A stretch of 64,000 nucleotides of DNA. It comes from Humulus lupulus. Lineage: Eukaryota > Streptophyta > Magnoliopsida > Rosales > Cannabaceae. The notes below the pieces were generated by a model. That model was not told the origin of the DNA. It worked only from the letters and a program-made list of their open reading frames with translations, and did not search any database. Where the stretch lies: the NCBI RefSeq assembly GCF_963169125.1, contig NC_084793.1, positions 217,770,652 to 217,834,651 on the forward strand. The letters are read 5' to 3'. This document shows, one piece after another, positions 10,101 to 22,800 of this stretch; position 1 is the stretch's first letter; every line of letters begins with the position of its first letter. The translations under genes were made by a program, and so were the position numbers.

Positions 10101-11005
10101 TCCTTCAATGCTTCAGCTCGGACTACTCCCAAATGCCTCTATTTTTGGGATTTTGCAGGCACGTTCTTGTCTAAGTTTAGAGTGTGCATGATTACACTCG
10201 GGCTTATTCCCACCATGTCTTCATGTGACCAGGCAAATACATCCATATTATTTTGTAAGAAATTGATCAGCTCCTTCTTCCTTTCATCATCAAGATTTTT
10301 TCCAATCTTAACAACTCTTGAAGCTTCTTTGGGGTCTATACTTACTTCCTCGAGCTCATCAATGGCCTGGAGCTCTGACCTGTCTTCGCCCATTTGTATG
10401 TCAATGTCTTCACATGGGGCGACGTCACTATCCTCTGCTTGCTGAGGTTCTTCCGTCCCATAAGTACCCTCTTCCATCCCTATGACCATAGTTTTCTACC
10501 CAGATTAAGATTTTCCCTTCATAGAAATGCTATGGCATTATCTGGCATCGAACTGATCACCTCTAACGGTGCATATGCCCACAGCTGAGGGGAATTTTAT
10601 TGCTAGGTGGCAGATAGAAGTTATGGTTTCAAATGCCATCAGCGCAGGTCGGCCCAAAATTGCATTGTATGCAACTGGACAGTCGATCAGAACGAACTCA
10701 AGTAACTTGGAGACAGTTTGCGAGCCTTCTCCCACGGTCACCACTAATTTGATTGTTCCGATGGATGCTGGTCCTTCGCTAAAAAATCTATAAAGAGTCA
10801 TTAAGGTCGCCTTCAATTATGTGATAGACAAGCCCATTTTTTCCATGGTGGATCTAAAAAGTAGATTCACAGAACTCCTATTACCTACCAGTGTCCTCCA
10901 TACCCTCCGGTTAGCAAGCTGAACGGTTATGACCAAAGCATTGTTATGTGGGAATTGGACGTGGCTAGCATCCTCTTCTGTAAAAATGATTGGTTGTTTT
11001 TCCAA
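7179..11005 (-). pseudogene. pol: Protease-RT-RNase H-integrase region of A (broken)
   Basis: Conserved blocks occur in the usual gypsy order. The protease (10817-11005) reads TLVGNRSSVNLLF: the catalytic Asp is replaced by Gly and the following Gly by Arg. RT (about 9416-10132) has the WRTCIDFSSLNKACPKD and FMDAYYGYNQI blocks, but its catalytic motif is YVDG (codon GGT at 9686-9688) instead of YVDD. RNase H (8500-8996) keeps FVDGSSNKN, NNEAEYEA and SDSQLVVNQV. The integrase starts with an H...C-x2-C finger (to 8064) and continues in pieces to the stop at 7179-7181, with a conserved LKKYY end. There are several frameshifts, and stops such as TAG replacing the Gln in the NQIG block next to the RT motif. 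Expression as an enzyme is not plausible. Confidence 0.85.
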
Positions 11006-13472
11006 TCGTTGTTGTTTCGATAACCACTGTTCTGGGTAGAATTACACTCCATTGTGGAATAACCACTGTTCTGGGATGAATACCTCTTCTGGGCTCCTCT
11101 GCTCGTGCCTGCCAGATGAGGTCCTCCCGAAATGGTGGTTATATCTCCTCCTATTATCGGAGGAGGATCGTCCTGATTCGATTGATCTCTGGTTTGATTG
11201 ACTGGAGCTTCTGGAGCTAATGCAGGGTTTTGTCTAGCAGGCTGAGTAGGGACCACCCAATTTCGGGCGTACTAGGCCAAAGGACCTGCTCTCATGAGAG
11301 TTTCGATCTCATCCTTTAGCTGTCGGCAATCATCAGTGTTATGAAGAATATCATTATGAAATCGGCAGAACTTTGAAGGATCTTTCTTCACTCTTTGATT
11401 TTTCCAAGGTCTGGCTTTTTCCATGGAAGGCGAGTAGAATTTTCCACGAAAATGCGCTCCCTAGTATCTGTGAGGTCGGTATAAGTAGCATAAAAAGGCC
11501 TGAATTTCTCCCCAGATTTATTTTTCTTTGTTCTGCTCTGGTCGCCCTCACCATTTCCCTTACTTTTGTTACTCCCCCCTTGGTTATTATGGGTAACAGT
11601 TTGAGTCGAAGCTGCAATGTCTGTTACCGCTCCAATGGGCTGGACAAGGATCTGGCTGGTTCCTGCGACGAAAGCTTATGCCTCATCCAAGTTAGTCCAT
11701 GTTTGAGCTCGTGCCAAGAACTCATCCACACTATTAACTCCTTTTCTCTGTAATTCTTGCCACAGGTCGCCTCCAACAAGGATTCCCGTCCTCATTGCCA
11801 TGAGCTTGGAGATTTCATCGGCATCTCTAGCTTGTGGAAAGACATTGGCAAACCTACTTAGATATGCCTTCAATGTTTGGCCAGGTTGAAGCTTTACATT
11901 GGCTAATGAATCAGCCTTAACCCGAGCTGTCTAGGAAGCCCAGGATGCTTTCTTGAAATCATAATAAATCTTCTTCCATAAGCTTATACAATGCCTCTTG
12001 TATTGTTTGAACCATTGTGTAGCTGGCCCAATCAGAGTTGAACGGAATAAAATGCACCTTAGATCGAGTCTGGCATTGTAGGCCATCATCATGGTGTTAA
12101 ACATCCCGAGGTGATCGAATGGATCTCCATCTCTGTCAAACTTTGACAGGTGTGGCATTCTGAAGCCCATCGCATATGAAGCTGTTGCAATATTTGGAGC
12201 GAAAGGCTCGAGCTCATCCTCTGAGTCACAATAGTCTTTATCTTTTCCAGATAAAAGCTTCTTCATTTTCTCTTCCATCTGAGCTAGCCTCTCGAGAGTT
12301 TGGTCCCTGGCCCCTAGGTTATCTGCGGGCTGTTCAATAGCTCCCATCCTATCGTATGCGTTTGATGGGTTATTGTCCCTCCAAGCTTGAGCTTGGTTTG
12401 GTGGGGCATTCCCATTATCACGTACTCTGGAAGGACCTCCCTCTTGATGAGTATAACTAACATCCTCATCCCGAGCTGAATTTCTTCTCTGTGAATTGAG
12501 ATGATCACGCAGATCAGGCTATGAATCGTATAGAGGGCTTTGTGCCGAACTCGGATGATTTCTCAAATCGCCTTCGGACCTACCACTTCAATGACTTTCA
12601 GTCCAATAACTTCCATTTGCAAAGCTTACAGCTTGCAGTTGAGGCCGAGGATCTGGATTTTTGACACGTGTCCATGGGACATAGGTATGGGCAGACGGAG
12701 GAGGATTTTTCCTACTGTCTCCATAAGCAGGAATGTCCCATGTAGGAAGAGGTGGCATCGGATATCTTATGGGTGACAGGGGATGCCTAACTGGCGAGGC
12801 AATCATTGTCCCATCAAGGCGAACTAAATTAGCCCGCCTTTGTTCTGTCCCATTATTCCTAGCTCTCTGCATCTGACAATCCAATCGTGACGTAGGAGGG
12901 TTTGCAGGAACATTTTCTCTCTGTGAGCCTGTCCCAGCCCCTCCTCCTGGGTTTCCATGGGAATTCATAGATGCTTATGAAGGAGGCACCAAACTTGGGG
13001 TTCCGGTTCTAACCGATCGACGGATATGCTGACGACCCCTACGAGGGCCACTAGGATGGGCATTCTGGCGGTCTCTTCCTGTAGGCATAGAACATGGGGT
13101 GGCAGTTCTGACTGATCGACTTGGTTTGGATCGGTTATTCTTGTGGGACTTGTGAGACAAACTTTGCCTCTTGTCGACATTAACGTCAATTGTGAGAGGA
13201 GGTAACCGAGCGAAAACCTCCTCAATTTTCTTGTTTTCCTTAGCGAGATGGCTTCTTAACTGCATATTTTAAAACTAAACGACTGTTAAGTAGTCTAGGT
13301 TTGGATTCGGTGGTAATGATGTTGAGCTCCAAGTTTCGCCATGACCAACCGGTTGTTTTCCCAGACATTGCTGGACTTCAGGGCCATGCTCGTTCGAAAC
13401 AGCAGTTTGATGGGCCTCCTGCCCACCAGGCTGTTCTATCTCATTGTCGTGCATTGAGCGAGTGAGCACCAT
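11006..13472 (-). pseudogene. gag: Gag region of A (broken)
   Basis: The start is taken at the ATG at 13472 (MVLTRSMHDNEIEQ), 38 bp inside the PBS. It aligns with the C start MVITRSRHGNKADQ. Capsid-like blocks include FRMPHLSKFDRDGDPFDHLGM near 12130 and LIGPATQWFKQYKRH near 12020. A zinc knuckle of pattern C-x2-H-x4-H-x4-C (FCRFHNDILHNTDDC) lies around 11320-11370. The frame is broken repeatedly by stops and shifts, so only fragments of about 60-140 codons remain. The degeneration is clearly older than in E1. Confidence 0.82.
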
Positions 13473-13510
13473 GATGAGATTCGACTGGGATTTCAACGAA
13501 GCACTAATTT

Positions 13511-13533
13511 CCCTCTCAATGAAAGCACCAAAC
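13511..13533 (-). other. Primer binding site of A
   Basis: The minus strand reads TGGTGCTTTCATTGAGAG just inside the LTR, identical to the sites of B (29680-29702) and C (40314-40336). Confidence 0.7.
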
Positions 13534-14157
13534 TGTTGAAGCGATTTTTTTCCAATAGTGTATTAAGACATAATAAGGTTGATTAGTGCTTAGTAATCCA
13601 CCTACTCCACTTGTCTATATTATAGAGAAATTACAAAATAATCGGTCCCTTTTCCTATCCAATATTCTCAGTATTTATAGAGAAATTTCATGGACAGGTT
13701 TGGGTAACCGCGTGAGTCAATCACGCATATACATATTTATTCCATTTAATACATATATTTCCCATTTATAATGGGATATGATTTGATCATAAAGTAAATG
13801 TTCTCCTAATATTTTGGACATTATATATGACAGCCTGGTAATAAATAACCGTATTATGGAACCCGAGTCTTTGGGGATCCGCGGGTACGCAATATATTTG
13901 AGTTATAACGAGCTGGATATCTCTTCGGGCTCGTACTTCGACAGCTGTTTGAATATTATGAGCTCACACTTTACAACCTTCGTGTTTGTAGCACGGGTTA
14001 AACCTAGGATGCCTAACACCACATGTGCCCATGTGAAACTGGAGTTGCTTACGTGAATAATAAGCAGATATCATTCCCTTGGTTATTTTTCTGTATATTT
14101 ATTTGCTCGATGTACCCGAACTAAGTGAATGACTCGAGCTAATATTAGGGTACAACA
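13534..14157 (-). repeat. 5' LTR of A (624 bp)
   Basis: Begins TGTTGAAG and ends GGTACAACA, with TGTTG/CAACA inverted ends. A minus-strand TATA box TATAAATA lies at 13672-13679. Beyond the end the sequence switches to AT-rich viral coding sequence. Confidence 0.8.
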
Positions 14158-14563
14158 TTCTTCTATTAAATTTTTACATGATCCTAATATTTTACACTTA
14201 CATTGGGTATTTTCTAAATTACTAGGATAGCCACCATGCTTCCACAGCAACTCTGATTGAATGTGTATAAGACTAGCCATTTTATAAATACTAACATAGT
14301 CTTTAGTAATGTTAATGCCTCTGTTTTGTTTTAATAGAAAATCTAATCCTATAATAATATCTATATTATTCATCTTTAAGTCTCTGAGCCATACCTGGCC
14401 GGATTGATATTCGTTACTATAATCATTATAATTAGTAAAGAATCGAAATTTACAAGTGTCAGGATAATATTTATATTCAGAAGTATTTGTATCCATTTGT
14501 TGGGCTATTCTTGGTGTACTAGATGTTTTCCAATATCCATTACTACGAAACTACATCATGTGT
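14158..14563 (-). pseudogene. Pararetrovirus aspartic protease region (old viral copy)
   Basis: AT-rich minus-strand coding sequence. At about 14548-14563 an aspartic protease active-site triplet is visible as Asp-Thr followed by a stop codon where Gly is expected, then Cys-Ser. The downstream half of the domain is recognisable by an I-I-I-G-L-D-F-L block near 14340-14360, typical of caulimovirid proteases. The reading frame runs on into the LTR of element A, which cuts it at 14157/14158; the reverse transcriptase that should follow is not in the window. This is an inactive fossil of a polyprotein. The family assignment rests on the motif and on its neighbours. Confidence 0.7.
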
Positions 14564-14978
14564 CAATAAAATAGATTATTTCTATTTTTATATCTTTATG
14601 GATGTTTAGACTATATAGATTACTAGAATTACAAACTAAAGGTATAGCATTTATTAGTTCAGTTTTCTCTTCTTGATTATTTATGGTATTATTAATATGT
14701 TGATAATTTATTATCTCTTCTTCTAATAGTGCTACTCTATTTTCAAGTGTTATAATTCTTTCTTCTATTATTAAATTTCTATTAATTTTATTAACTTGAC
14801 CCACTTCTCCTATATTAGTTTGATATAGATTATTAATACATTTAATGCACATTTCTTCAAAACAATTACTACATTTTGCTCTTTCACTGTAGCTGGAGTA
14901 GAATTTACAATTACTGCATGCTCTTCCTAAGCTTCCGTTATTTATTTCCCAATTATGTATACATTCTCCAATATCCAT
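14556..14978 (-). pseudogene. Badnavirus-type Cys-rich domain of the pararetrovirus polyprotein
   Basis: The minus-strand frame contains a cysteine cluster whose spacing is exactly C-x2-C-x11-C-x2-C-x4-C-x2-C (residues about 20-45 of this piece). This pattern is known as the second zinc-finger-like motif between coat protein and protease in badnaviruses and rice tungro bacilliform virus. A heptad-like stretch (E-x-R-I-I-T-L-E-N-R-V) follows. Upstream the frame continues to 15020, where element B splits the viral gene; the other half resumes at 30304. It is no longer functional, with stops on both sides. Confidence 0.72.
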
Positions 14979-15020
14979 AAATTCATTTAATATCTCATAT
15001 TCTGGATTTATATTAACAGG

Positions 15021-15615
15021 TGTTGACCCTCGTTTTGGTCAACTGACACGGAGTCAAATGCTTGATGTGATAGAATGTATTGAAATAGATCTAATGGAAA
15101 GAAAAGTAAACGACATAACAAATTATAGTGGTTCGGCCCCATGAATTGGTAGAGACCTACATCCACTTAATCTATTATTGATACTCTTTCTCAAAGGAGT
15201 GATCAAAGAACTAGGGTTCTTCGAGTTTCACCAGCCTTAGAGGGATAAGTAATACAATTGAAAGGTAATAGCTCAAATTCTCTTCTAAAGCATAAAACAA
15301 AATAAGAAAAAGTCCCCTCCTTGAGCTATTTCTCTCTATTTATAGGCTCAAGGAGAATTACATGAATCAGTTATAGATATTCTTTCCTAAATAATTGGAT
15401 AATCAGGAATCATGGGAGATAATCTCGAATATGATTACAATTTCACAAGATCATCTCAAAATATACGGAGTATACGACCAAGCTGGTCGTATATAAAATC
15501 CAAATGTTATGTCAGGGGAATCTCCCTGGTCGATGGTCGAATAAAACCTCTGCCAGGTGTCAGCCACGTGTTAAAAATGTTTGCCACGTCACCCATACCT
15601 GCTTTTTGGATAACA
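15021..15615 (-). repeat. 3' LTR of B (595 bp)
   Basis: Begins TGTTGACC and ends GGATAACA. The minus-strand TATA box TATAAATA is at 15338-15345. It pairs with 29703-30298. Confidence 0.93.
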
Positions 15616-15628
15616 TTTGCCCCCCAAG
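15616..15628 (-). other. Terminal polypurine tract of B
   Basis: The minus strand reads CTTGGGGGGCAAA immediately before the 3' LTR, identical to the terminal tract of C at 51480-51492. Confidence 0.8.
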
Positions 15629-15850
15629 TTTATTTATTACGACCAGCAATAAATAAACTTTTATGAAAATGACCCTTCGATTACCCCACCAAATCTGTCA
15701 AAGTAGTTCGTGCCTCCTCGGAAAAAGTGACCTACCCCCGTCCAATCATACCTTTTCGGTTCCCAAGCAAACCTATGATGGCTATCACTCTTCCCCATGC
15801 TTCGAAAAAGGGGAACTTATGATTACCTCTTTTTTCCATATCTCAGGCAA

Positions 15851-15859
15851 TATATATAA
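15851..15859 (+). promoter_or_regulatory. TATA box of the antisense gene of B
   Basis: TATATATAA lies on the plus strand about 235 bp inside the 3' LTR. It is followed by a pyrimidine-rich leader and a GT donor at 16034. Equivalent boxes occur at the same place in C (51220-51229, minus) and D (52763-52770, plus). Confidence 0.55.
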
Positions 15860-15884
15860 CTTCCAGAATTTCCTTCTTACCATT

Positions 15885-18800
15885 TTCATGCTATTTTTCT
15901 GCCAAGAACTCTTCCAAGAACCCCCAAGTCAGAACCCAGAATCTCTTTGAAGACCATCCTTCGTCGTTCCAAGAATCGGCTGTTCGCACACCTACACTCG
16001 AAATTTCTCCAGGACTCCACAATGTTCGTATAGGTAAGCTTCAGAAATTTTGCAGCCTTATTTTGCTGTGCATGCCGATTTAAGTTAGCTTTTTAGGTTC
16101 TGATATTGCTCTGTGTTCTTGGTTAGAGATGCATGAAAATAGGGCATTTTTCGAGTGATGCTAGATATTGTAGTGTATATTTCCCTTTTAGGGGTCATGA
16201 ATCAGTTTGATAGTTGAGATCATAAATTTAGGACGTAAAATGAAGTAAAAATTCGATTTTTAGGCTAGTTGAAAAAACTGGGTTTTTCCCGCCCTTACTG
16301 AAGTTTAAAAAGATTTTTCAGAAAAACTTTTTGCTTTCACTTTTTTATCTGTTTTTCAAACTATTCGTATGAAAAATTTAGTTTACGCTAGAATGCTGCT
16401 GTATAAAAGTTAGACTTTTATACACGAGCGGCGTTATTCTAACCAACTTTTTAGGATCTCGATCCTCACCTCCCCCTTTTTCTATTCGCAGCTTTTTAAT
16501 GCCAGATTTGTGGGGAGGTGAGAGGCCAATAGACGACGATCTACTTGCGCAGCTGCTCGAGGGCGAAGAACAGCCAGCTCAGTGCATCCACGAGATTCCT
16601 ATCTCCTACCAGACCTCAACCAACTCCAGTTAGAATGGGTCATGTTACGTCCACCGCCCAAAAGAAGAAAAATCCAGAAAACCCTTCCAATCCTCCATCC
16701 CGGCCTGACTCGCAGGCTGGGGTTCCCTCCACCAATGGTCAAGAAAACATTATTCCTGACCCTCATATCCAAGTTAGGGCCAGTCCTCGGCATTCAATCC
16801 TTCCCGACGTTGAGTGGTATCTTTCCCCACTTAGCCAAGTAACCCCTAGGATGCTAGCCAACTACTTCAAAAAGTACGGCCTTTCTGGGGTAACCCTCAA
16901 AATCCCTACTGCAGATCAGAGGGCAAATTTTCCTGGAGGCGTTTACAGCGCCTGGTTGAGGTATCACATAGAGGCTGGGGCTACCCTTCCTCTCCATCCA
17001 TTCTTCCAGGGGGTGGCGAATTATTTTGGAGTCGCCCCCTTCCAAATTACACCGAATGGATACAAAATGCTTGATGCACTCTATATCCTCTATAACCACA
17101 AAAAATGGCTAGAGCCTACCCCCCATGAGGTCAATTACCTTTTTGACCTTAAATCCAACCCCCAACAATCTGGTACGGGGTTTTTTCACTTTTGTCACTA
17201 GGAGACCAACCGAACCTTCCTGAGTGACACAACCCACATTTCCAACGTTGGGAAATACAGTCAGGAGTATTTCCTCACGCCTGACATGGTCACGAATAAC
17301 CTGGCCTTCACTCGAGGAGGTAAAAGTATTTTTTCACTGGTCGCTATTTTTATTTAGCAATTTTCCTTGCAATTTTCTAAAACTTCTTGTGTTTTTTAGA
17401 CTCATGGTTACGACTAGACCCAACACCAAACATGGTGTTGAGGTCTGCCATGTTGGCCAACATGACAGATGTTAAGAAGAGCGTCAAGTCCCTGGTCACC
17501 GAGGCCAACTAGAGGATAGCTGCCCTCCTGGCCCCTCACCAGGATGAGAGGGAACCTGCGGCAGGAAGTGTCACTGCCGAGGAAAATCCCGAGCAGCAAC
17601 CACCAGCGTCTCCTCCTCGACGGAGACCGACTGGGTTACAATAAGGGAACCCATTGGCACTCCCCTAGCAGAAAGGTCTTCTACCCCCCAAAGAAAGGGA
17701 AAAAAAAAGGAAGCCAAGCCTGTCATAGACTTAGACGAGTCCTCTGACGAAAACGGTATTGTTATTTCACTCATAGATAACTTGCCAATTCCCTGTCATT
17801 TATTCGACGGGGACGGAAATTTTACATATGCTCCAAACCTAGGGCCAGACTTCTTCATGCCAGAGAGTGAGTGTATGTAGTAGAGTCAATAGTATAGCGA
17901 CCAGTAGTAATAGCTCGGGTATTTGACTGTGTAATTTTCTTTAATTCTTTTCTGATGCAACATAACTTGTCATCTATTTTTGGCTTACTGTCTGCATGTT
18001 TACCTCTTTTGCAAAAATGGCTTCTGCAAACGTTTTCGATCTCTACAGCACTCATGAGGAAGAGGAGGTTCCCTTGGTCCGAAAGAGGAAATCAACCAGG
18101 AAACCTGACGGTGAGTCCAGTCAGGTGCCTTTGACCAATAAGAACCGAGCTACCGATCCTTCGAAGGATGGGCCCTCTGGCCAAACATCTACCTAACCTA
18201 TTGCTTCTGCCGAGAAGGAAAATCCGCCTCCACCTGCTCCTGCTGCAATGACTCCTTCACCTCCGGCCCCTACTGAACAAAATCAACTAGCTGAGGGTGT
18301 TCCCCCTGGGACTAAACTATTGGGCTGCTCCCTAAGGTCGGCCAAGGATTGCCTTACTCACATCCTTAAGCATGACCGCTGCAAAGAGGCCATGGCTGAC
18401 GCAGAAACAATGGGGGTCGACCAGATCCTCAATAGAGCCCTCTATGAAGTGGCCAGTGTAAGTAGTCTTCCTTTTCTTTTGTGATCATGGCCTTGATTTT
18501 CCCTTTTGAAGTCAGTCTAACTCTTATTATTTTATTGCAGGCAATTCTGACCATGACAGCTGCTCGTGCCCACGCGGGTGCAATCGTCGAGCAGTCTCGT
18601 GCTAGGGAGGCTAAGCTAATGGAGGAGCTTCAAGTCGCGGAGGCAAGGCATGTAGGAGAGCTGGAGGTGGTGACCCAGCAGAAGGATTCTTTGGCAGCGC
18701 ACCTGGTGGAGAAACTGGCCTCTTTGGAAAATTCTATAAAATAGAGAGATGAGTACCAGGAGGCCAACCGAATCCACTGGCGCGAAGTCAAGAAGCTCCA

Positions 18801-19119
18801 GGAGGAAAATCTTGCGAAGGACAGGAACATCGCCATCCTCAAGAGCCAAGTGGAGCAACTCAAGCTCACGAACGCCAAGGATTTGGAGAGGTACAAGAAT
18901 GCGACACTTCGATGTTTCTACGACTTCTGGAAACACAATCAAAGTGCCAACTTCGGCTACCTTCCAGAGGATGCCAGGGTAGCCGAGTTGGCTCACTTTG
19001 CTGCTCGACTGGCTGCCGAAGAAAGGGCCAGAGTTCCTGCCTCCCCAGAGATTTTGATGGCCACGGGGATGGATGGATGGGAAGCTGCAGAAGATGCAGT
19101 TGACCAAAATGCACCCTAG
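15885..19119 (+). pseudogene. Antisense five-exon gene of B (PF04195-like plus coiled coil; several stops)
   Basis: Model: leader exon ~15885-16033, then exons 16492-17319, 17400-17866, ~18024-18457 and 18541-19119. Introns of 80 bp (17320-17399, GGTAAAAG...TTTTTTAG) and 83 bp (18458-18540, GTAAGTAG...TATTGCAG) are especially clear. Exon 2 starts with an ATG at 16499 (MPDLWGGERPIDDDLL) that matches D, then shifts frame. The frame from 16635 carries the block FPGGVYSAWLRYHIEAGATL...PFFQGVANYFGVAPFQITPNG, typical of the plant 'putative gypsy type transposon' family (PF04195). The last exon is a coiled coil ending in the signature FYDFWKHNQSANFGYL. It runs opposite to pol and converges on it. 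Stops at 17199, 18194 and 18742, a frameshift near an A8 run at about 17700 and a lost acceptor at about 18024 show decay. The function is unknown. Confidence 0.7.
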
Positions 19120-19831
19120 GATCCTCCTGTTGCTCCTTAGCCTGTTTTTAACTTATTTTCTTTTCTTTTCCTTGCATGACCTACAGGTCATGATGTTAAG
19201 ACAATGTTTACTTTTTTATTGCTGCATGGGCAGCTTTTCCTTTTAATTTAACATTTACATCTGAGCAGTACTGCTCGCGGTGTAAAAGGAATCCTTTGAC
19301 ATTATAATATTTTTGCTTTATTATAACATCTGTTCGCATGACCTAACCTAGCATAAAACTTTGGCTTGATTTAACAAAATATAATTTTTGATTGAAAAAT
19401 ACTCTAAGTACAGTAGCATGCTTCCACTTATTTTGTTCATGTGTTTACATACCTCTTGGTATGCTTTGCATTCTATGTACCTTATATGGCCCCCCAAGTG
19501 ACTGAGGAGCTTTAGGTCCTTGGTCACTTGCCTTGACCACAACCTGTACGAACATTACTGCTCGATATAGAATGTAAATCTTATAATACAGCAAAACAAC
19601 ACACGTAATGAAAAAATACTTGTAAAAAAGTTACAAAGTTTGGCAAGAATGACTGGCTGCGCACAGTCCCTTATAATTCTCGTATTTAAATGGACTAAAC
19701 ATGTCTTTACGAGTGATCTTTGACAGATCTTACACTTATAAGCGATCATCCATATAACATGACTAACCCTTTTTCAAAACTTGTAAAAAGTAAAAATTAA
19801 TACAAGCCAGTCCTTTAAAAAGGACTGTTTA
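19120..19831 (-). other. Region between antisense gene and pol of B, with internal polypurine tract
   Basis: About 0.7 kb of AT-rich sequence without a credible ORF. It holds the convergent 3' ends of the antisense gene and of pol. At 19482-19498 the minus strand reads CTTGGGGGGCCATATAA, an internal copy of the polypurine tract 334 bp after the pol stop. Confidence 0.6.
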
Positions 19832-22800
19832 CTAATAATACTTGCGCAAGTGTTCTCCATTCCAATAATGCGGAACGAGATCTCCATTTAAGCATGCAAG
19901 TTTGTAAGTGCCTGGATGAAGGACTTCTTCAATCTGGTAAGGTCCTTCCCAGTTTGGTCCGAGTACTCCAGCATCTTGGTCGCAGGTGTTTAAGAAAACT
20001 CTTCGAAGTACTAAGTCCCCAACGATGAACATTCTTTCTTTTACTTTGGAGTTAAAATATCAAGCGACTTTTTGCTGGTACGTAGCAACTCGGAGTTGGG
20101 CTTTCTCTTGTTTCTCCTCGATCAGGTCTAGGGACTCCATCAATAGTTGGCTATTTTGGTCTTGGTCGTATGTGATTCTTCGATACGAGGGTGGATCTAA
20201 CTCGACTGGCAACATAGCTTCATACCTGTATGCTAAGGAAAATGGGGTATGACCTGTTGCTGTTCGGTGAGAAGTTCTATATGACGAGAGGACTTCAGGC
20301 AGCTGTTCTGACCATGCTCCTTTAGATTCTTCGAGCCTTTTCTTCAGAGTATCCTTCAATGTCTTATTTACTACTTTGACCTGCCCATTTGCTTGCGGAT
20401 GAGCAACTGAAGAAAAACACTTGATGATGCCATGCCTTTTGCAGAAGTCTGTGAACATGTCACTATCAAACTAGGTGCCATTATTTGAGACAATTTTTCT
20501 TGGCAATCCATATCGACAAACAATGTTCTTGATGACAAAATCAAGTACTTTCTTTGTCGTTATGGTTGCGAGTAGTTCAACCTTGGCCCATTCGGTGAAG
20601 TAGTCCACCGCCACCACTGCATATTTCACCCTAGCTTTTCCTGTCGGCAAGGACCCGATTAAATCAATACCCCATATTGCGAAGGGCCATGGACTTTGCA
20701 TTTTCTGTAACTCATTAGGAGCTGCCCATGGGATCGTGGAAAATCTTTGACACTTATAACATTTTCGCACAAACTCCATCGAGTCTTCGTTCATTTTCGG
20801 CAAGAAATAACCCTGCCTTAGAATCTTCTTTGATAAGCTCTACCCCCAGTGTGGTCTCCACAGAAACCTTCATGTACTTCCTTCATCAGCTCTTTAGCCT
20901 TTTCTGGCGTAACACACCTGAGCAGTGGCATTGAGTATCCTCTTCGGTATAGAACACCATCGACCAGGATATACCTAACAGCCTTTCTCTGAAGGGTCCT
21001 AGCTTTTTTTCTATCTGCTGGTAGTACACTGCTCGTGAGATACTCCAAGTATGGTGCCATCCATGTATCTGCTAACCGGACCTCCAAATTGGTTTCATCT
21101 GCTCGTATGCTTGGCGCGTGTAGTCGTTCGACTGGCACTATATTTAAAGTGTTAGCATCCTTCGCACTCGCGAGTTTGGCTAAGGCATCTGCGTTTGAAT
21201 TCTGATCTCGGGGTATTTGCTGCAGGGTATATTTGTCAAATTGTGCCAACAGATCTTTTGTTTTGTTCAGATAGGCCACCATTTTTAGGCATCGTGCTTG
21301 GTACTCCCCTAAGACCTAATTCACTACTAGCTGTGAATCACTGTATATATCAAGCACTTTTATGTTCATGTCTTTGGCTAACCTTAACCCAGCGAGTAGG
21401 GATTCATACTCGGCTTCATTGTTTGAAGCGGTGACATCAAACCTAATTGCGCAGTGAAATCGATGCCCTTCTGGCATTATCAATATCACTTCTGCTCCTG
21501 CGTGAGATTCATTGGATGATCCATCTGTGAATAGCTTCCACGAAGGAGCTTCAACTTGAGGCTCAGGCGCACTAGGCTTTTCACCCTGCTCGCTGTCTGG
21601 GAGATCAGTTAATTCAGCAATGAAATCAGCCAAGACTTGTCCTTTTATTGCTGCTCGCGGTGAGTATGTTATATCGAACTGCCCGAGTTCGACTGCCCAT
21701 TTCAACAAGCGACCAGCAGCCTCTGGCTTTTGCAAAACTTGCCGAAGGGGCTGGTCAGTCAAGACCGTGATTGGATGGGCTTGGAAGTAAGGACGTAACT
21801 TCCTTGAGGCCAAAATTAGGCAATAGGCTAATCTTTCAATGGGAGGATATCTCAATTCGGCCCCGATTAACCTCTTGCTCACATAATACACCGCCTTTTG
21901 TATGCCTTCTTCTTTTCTAACTAACACCGCACTAGCAGCATATTCGGTGATCGCCAGGTATATGAGCAAATTTTCCCCATCTACGAGCTTTGATAAATCG
22001 GGAGGCTGCGACATGTGGGCTTTTAAGGCTTGGAAAGCCTGTTCGCAGTCTTCAGTCCACTCAAACTTCTTGTTGCCCCTAAGTAGATTAAAGAAAGGGA
22101 CGCACTTATCTATTGATTTTGAAATAAATCTACTGAGCGCGACAATTCTTCCAGTCAAACTTTGCACATCTTTGATCTTTACTGGCGATTTCATATCGAT
22201 CAGGGCCTTGATCTTTTCGGGATTAGCCTCAATTCCTCTCGAATTAACGATGAGCCCCAAGAACTTCCCTGATCCTACTCCGAAGGAACACTTGAGTGGA
22301 TTTAGCTTCATTTGATATTTGTTAAGAACATTGAAACACTCTTGTAAATCCTTCACATGTCCTTCTGCTTTTTTTGACTTTACCAGCATGTTATCAATGT
22401 ACACCTCCATGTTTACCCCGATCAACTCATTAAACATGTGGTTAACTAATCGCTGGTAAGTCGCACCAGCATTTTTCAATCCCAAGGGTATTACTTTGTA
22501 ACAATATAGCCCTATATCGGACTGAAAGCTAGTGTGATCCTCATCAGGGGGATGCATACTAATCTGATTGTACCCTAAGTATGCATCCATGAAGGAGAGG
22601 ATCTCATGGCCTGCAGTTGCATCGACCAGTTGGTCGATCCTTGGGAGTGGGAAGCAATCTTTAGGGTAGGCTTTATTAAGGTCTGTGAAATCCACACAGG
22701 TCCGCCATTTGCCATTCAACTTGGGAACCAATACTGGATTAGAGACCCATGATGGATAAAACGCCACCTTGATGAACCCATTCTCCTTTAGTTTTTCAAA

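Larger units (their letters stand above)
5708..14157 (-). mobile_element. Tat-lineage Ty3/gypsy element A (partial, dead)
   Basis: Minus-strand order: 5' LTR (13534-14157), PBS, gag, protease, RT, RNase H, integrase, internal polypurine tract, tandem repeats, then the last exon of a plus-strand antisense gene. At 5707/5708 this is cut by E1, so the rest of the antisense gene and the 3' LTR lie beyond the window. A resembles C most closely: their Gag N-termini align and both carry the same ~117-120-bp tandem repeat. A's outer LTR end abuts pararetrovirus sequence at 14158, so A inserted into the viral copy. Its duplication cannot be checked. Confidence 0.85.

Noticed and set aside
21902..22315. 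137-codon plus-strand ORF opposite RT of B
   Set aside because: A mirror frame of conserved RT sequence. The same frame is not kept in A, C or D.
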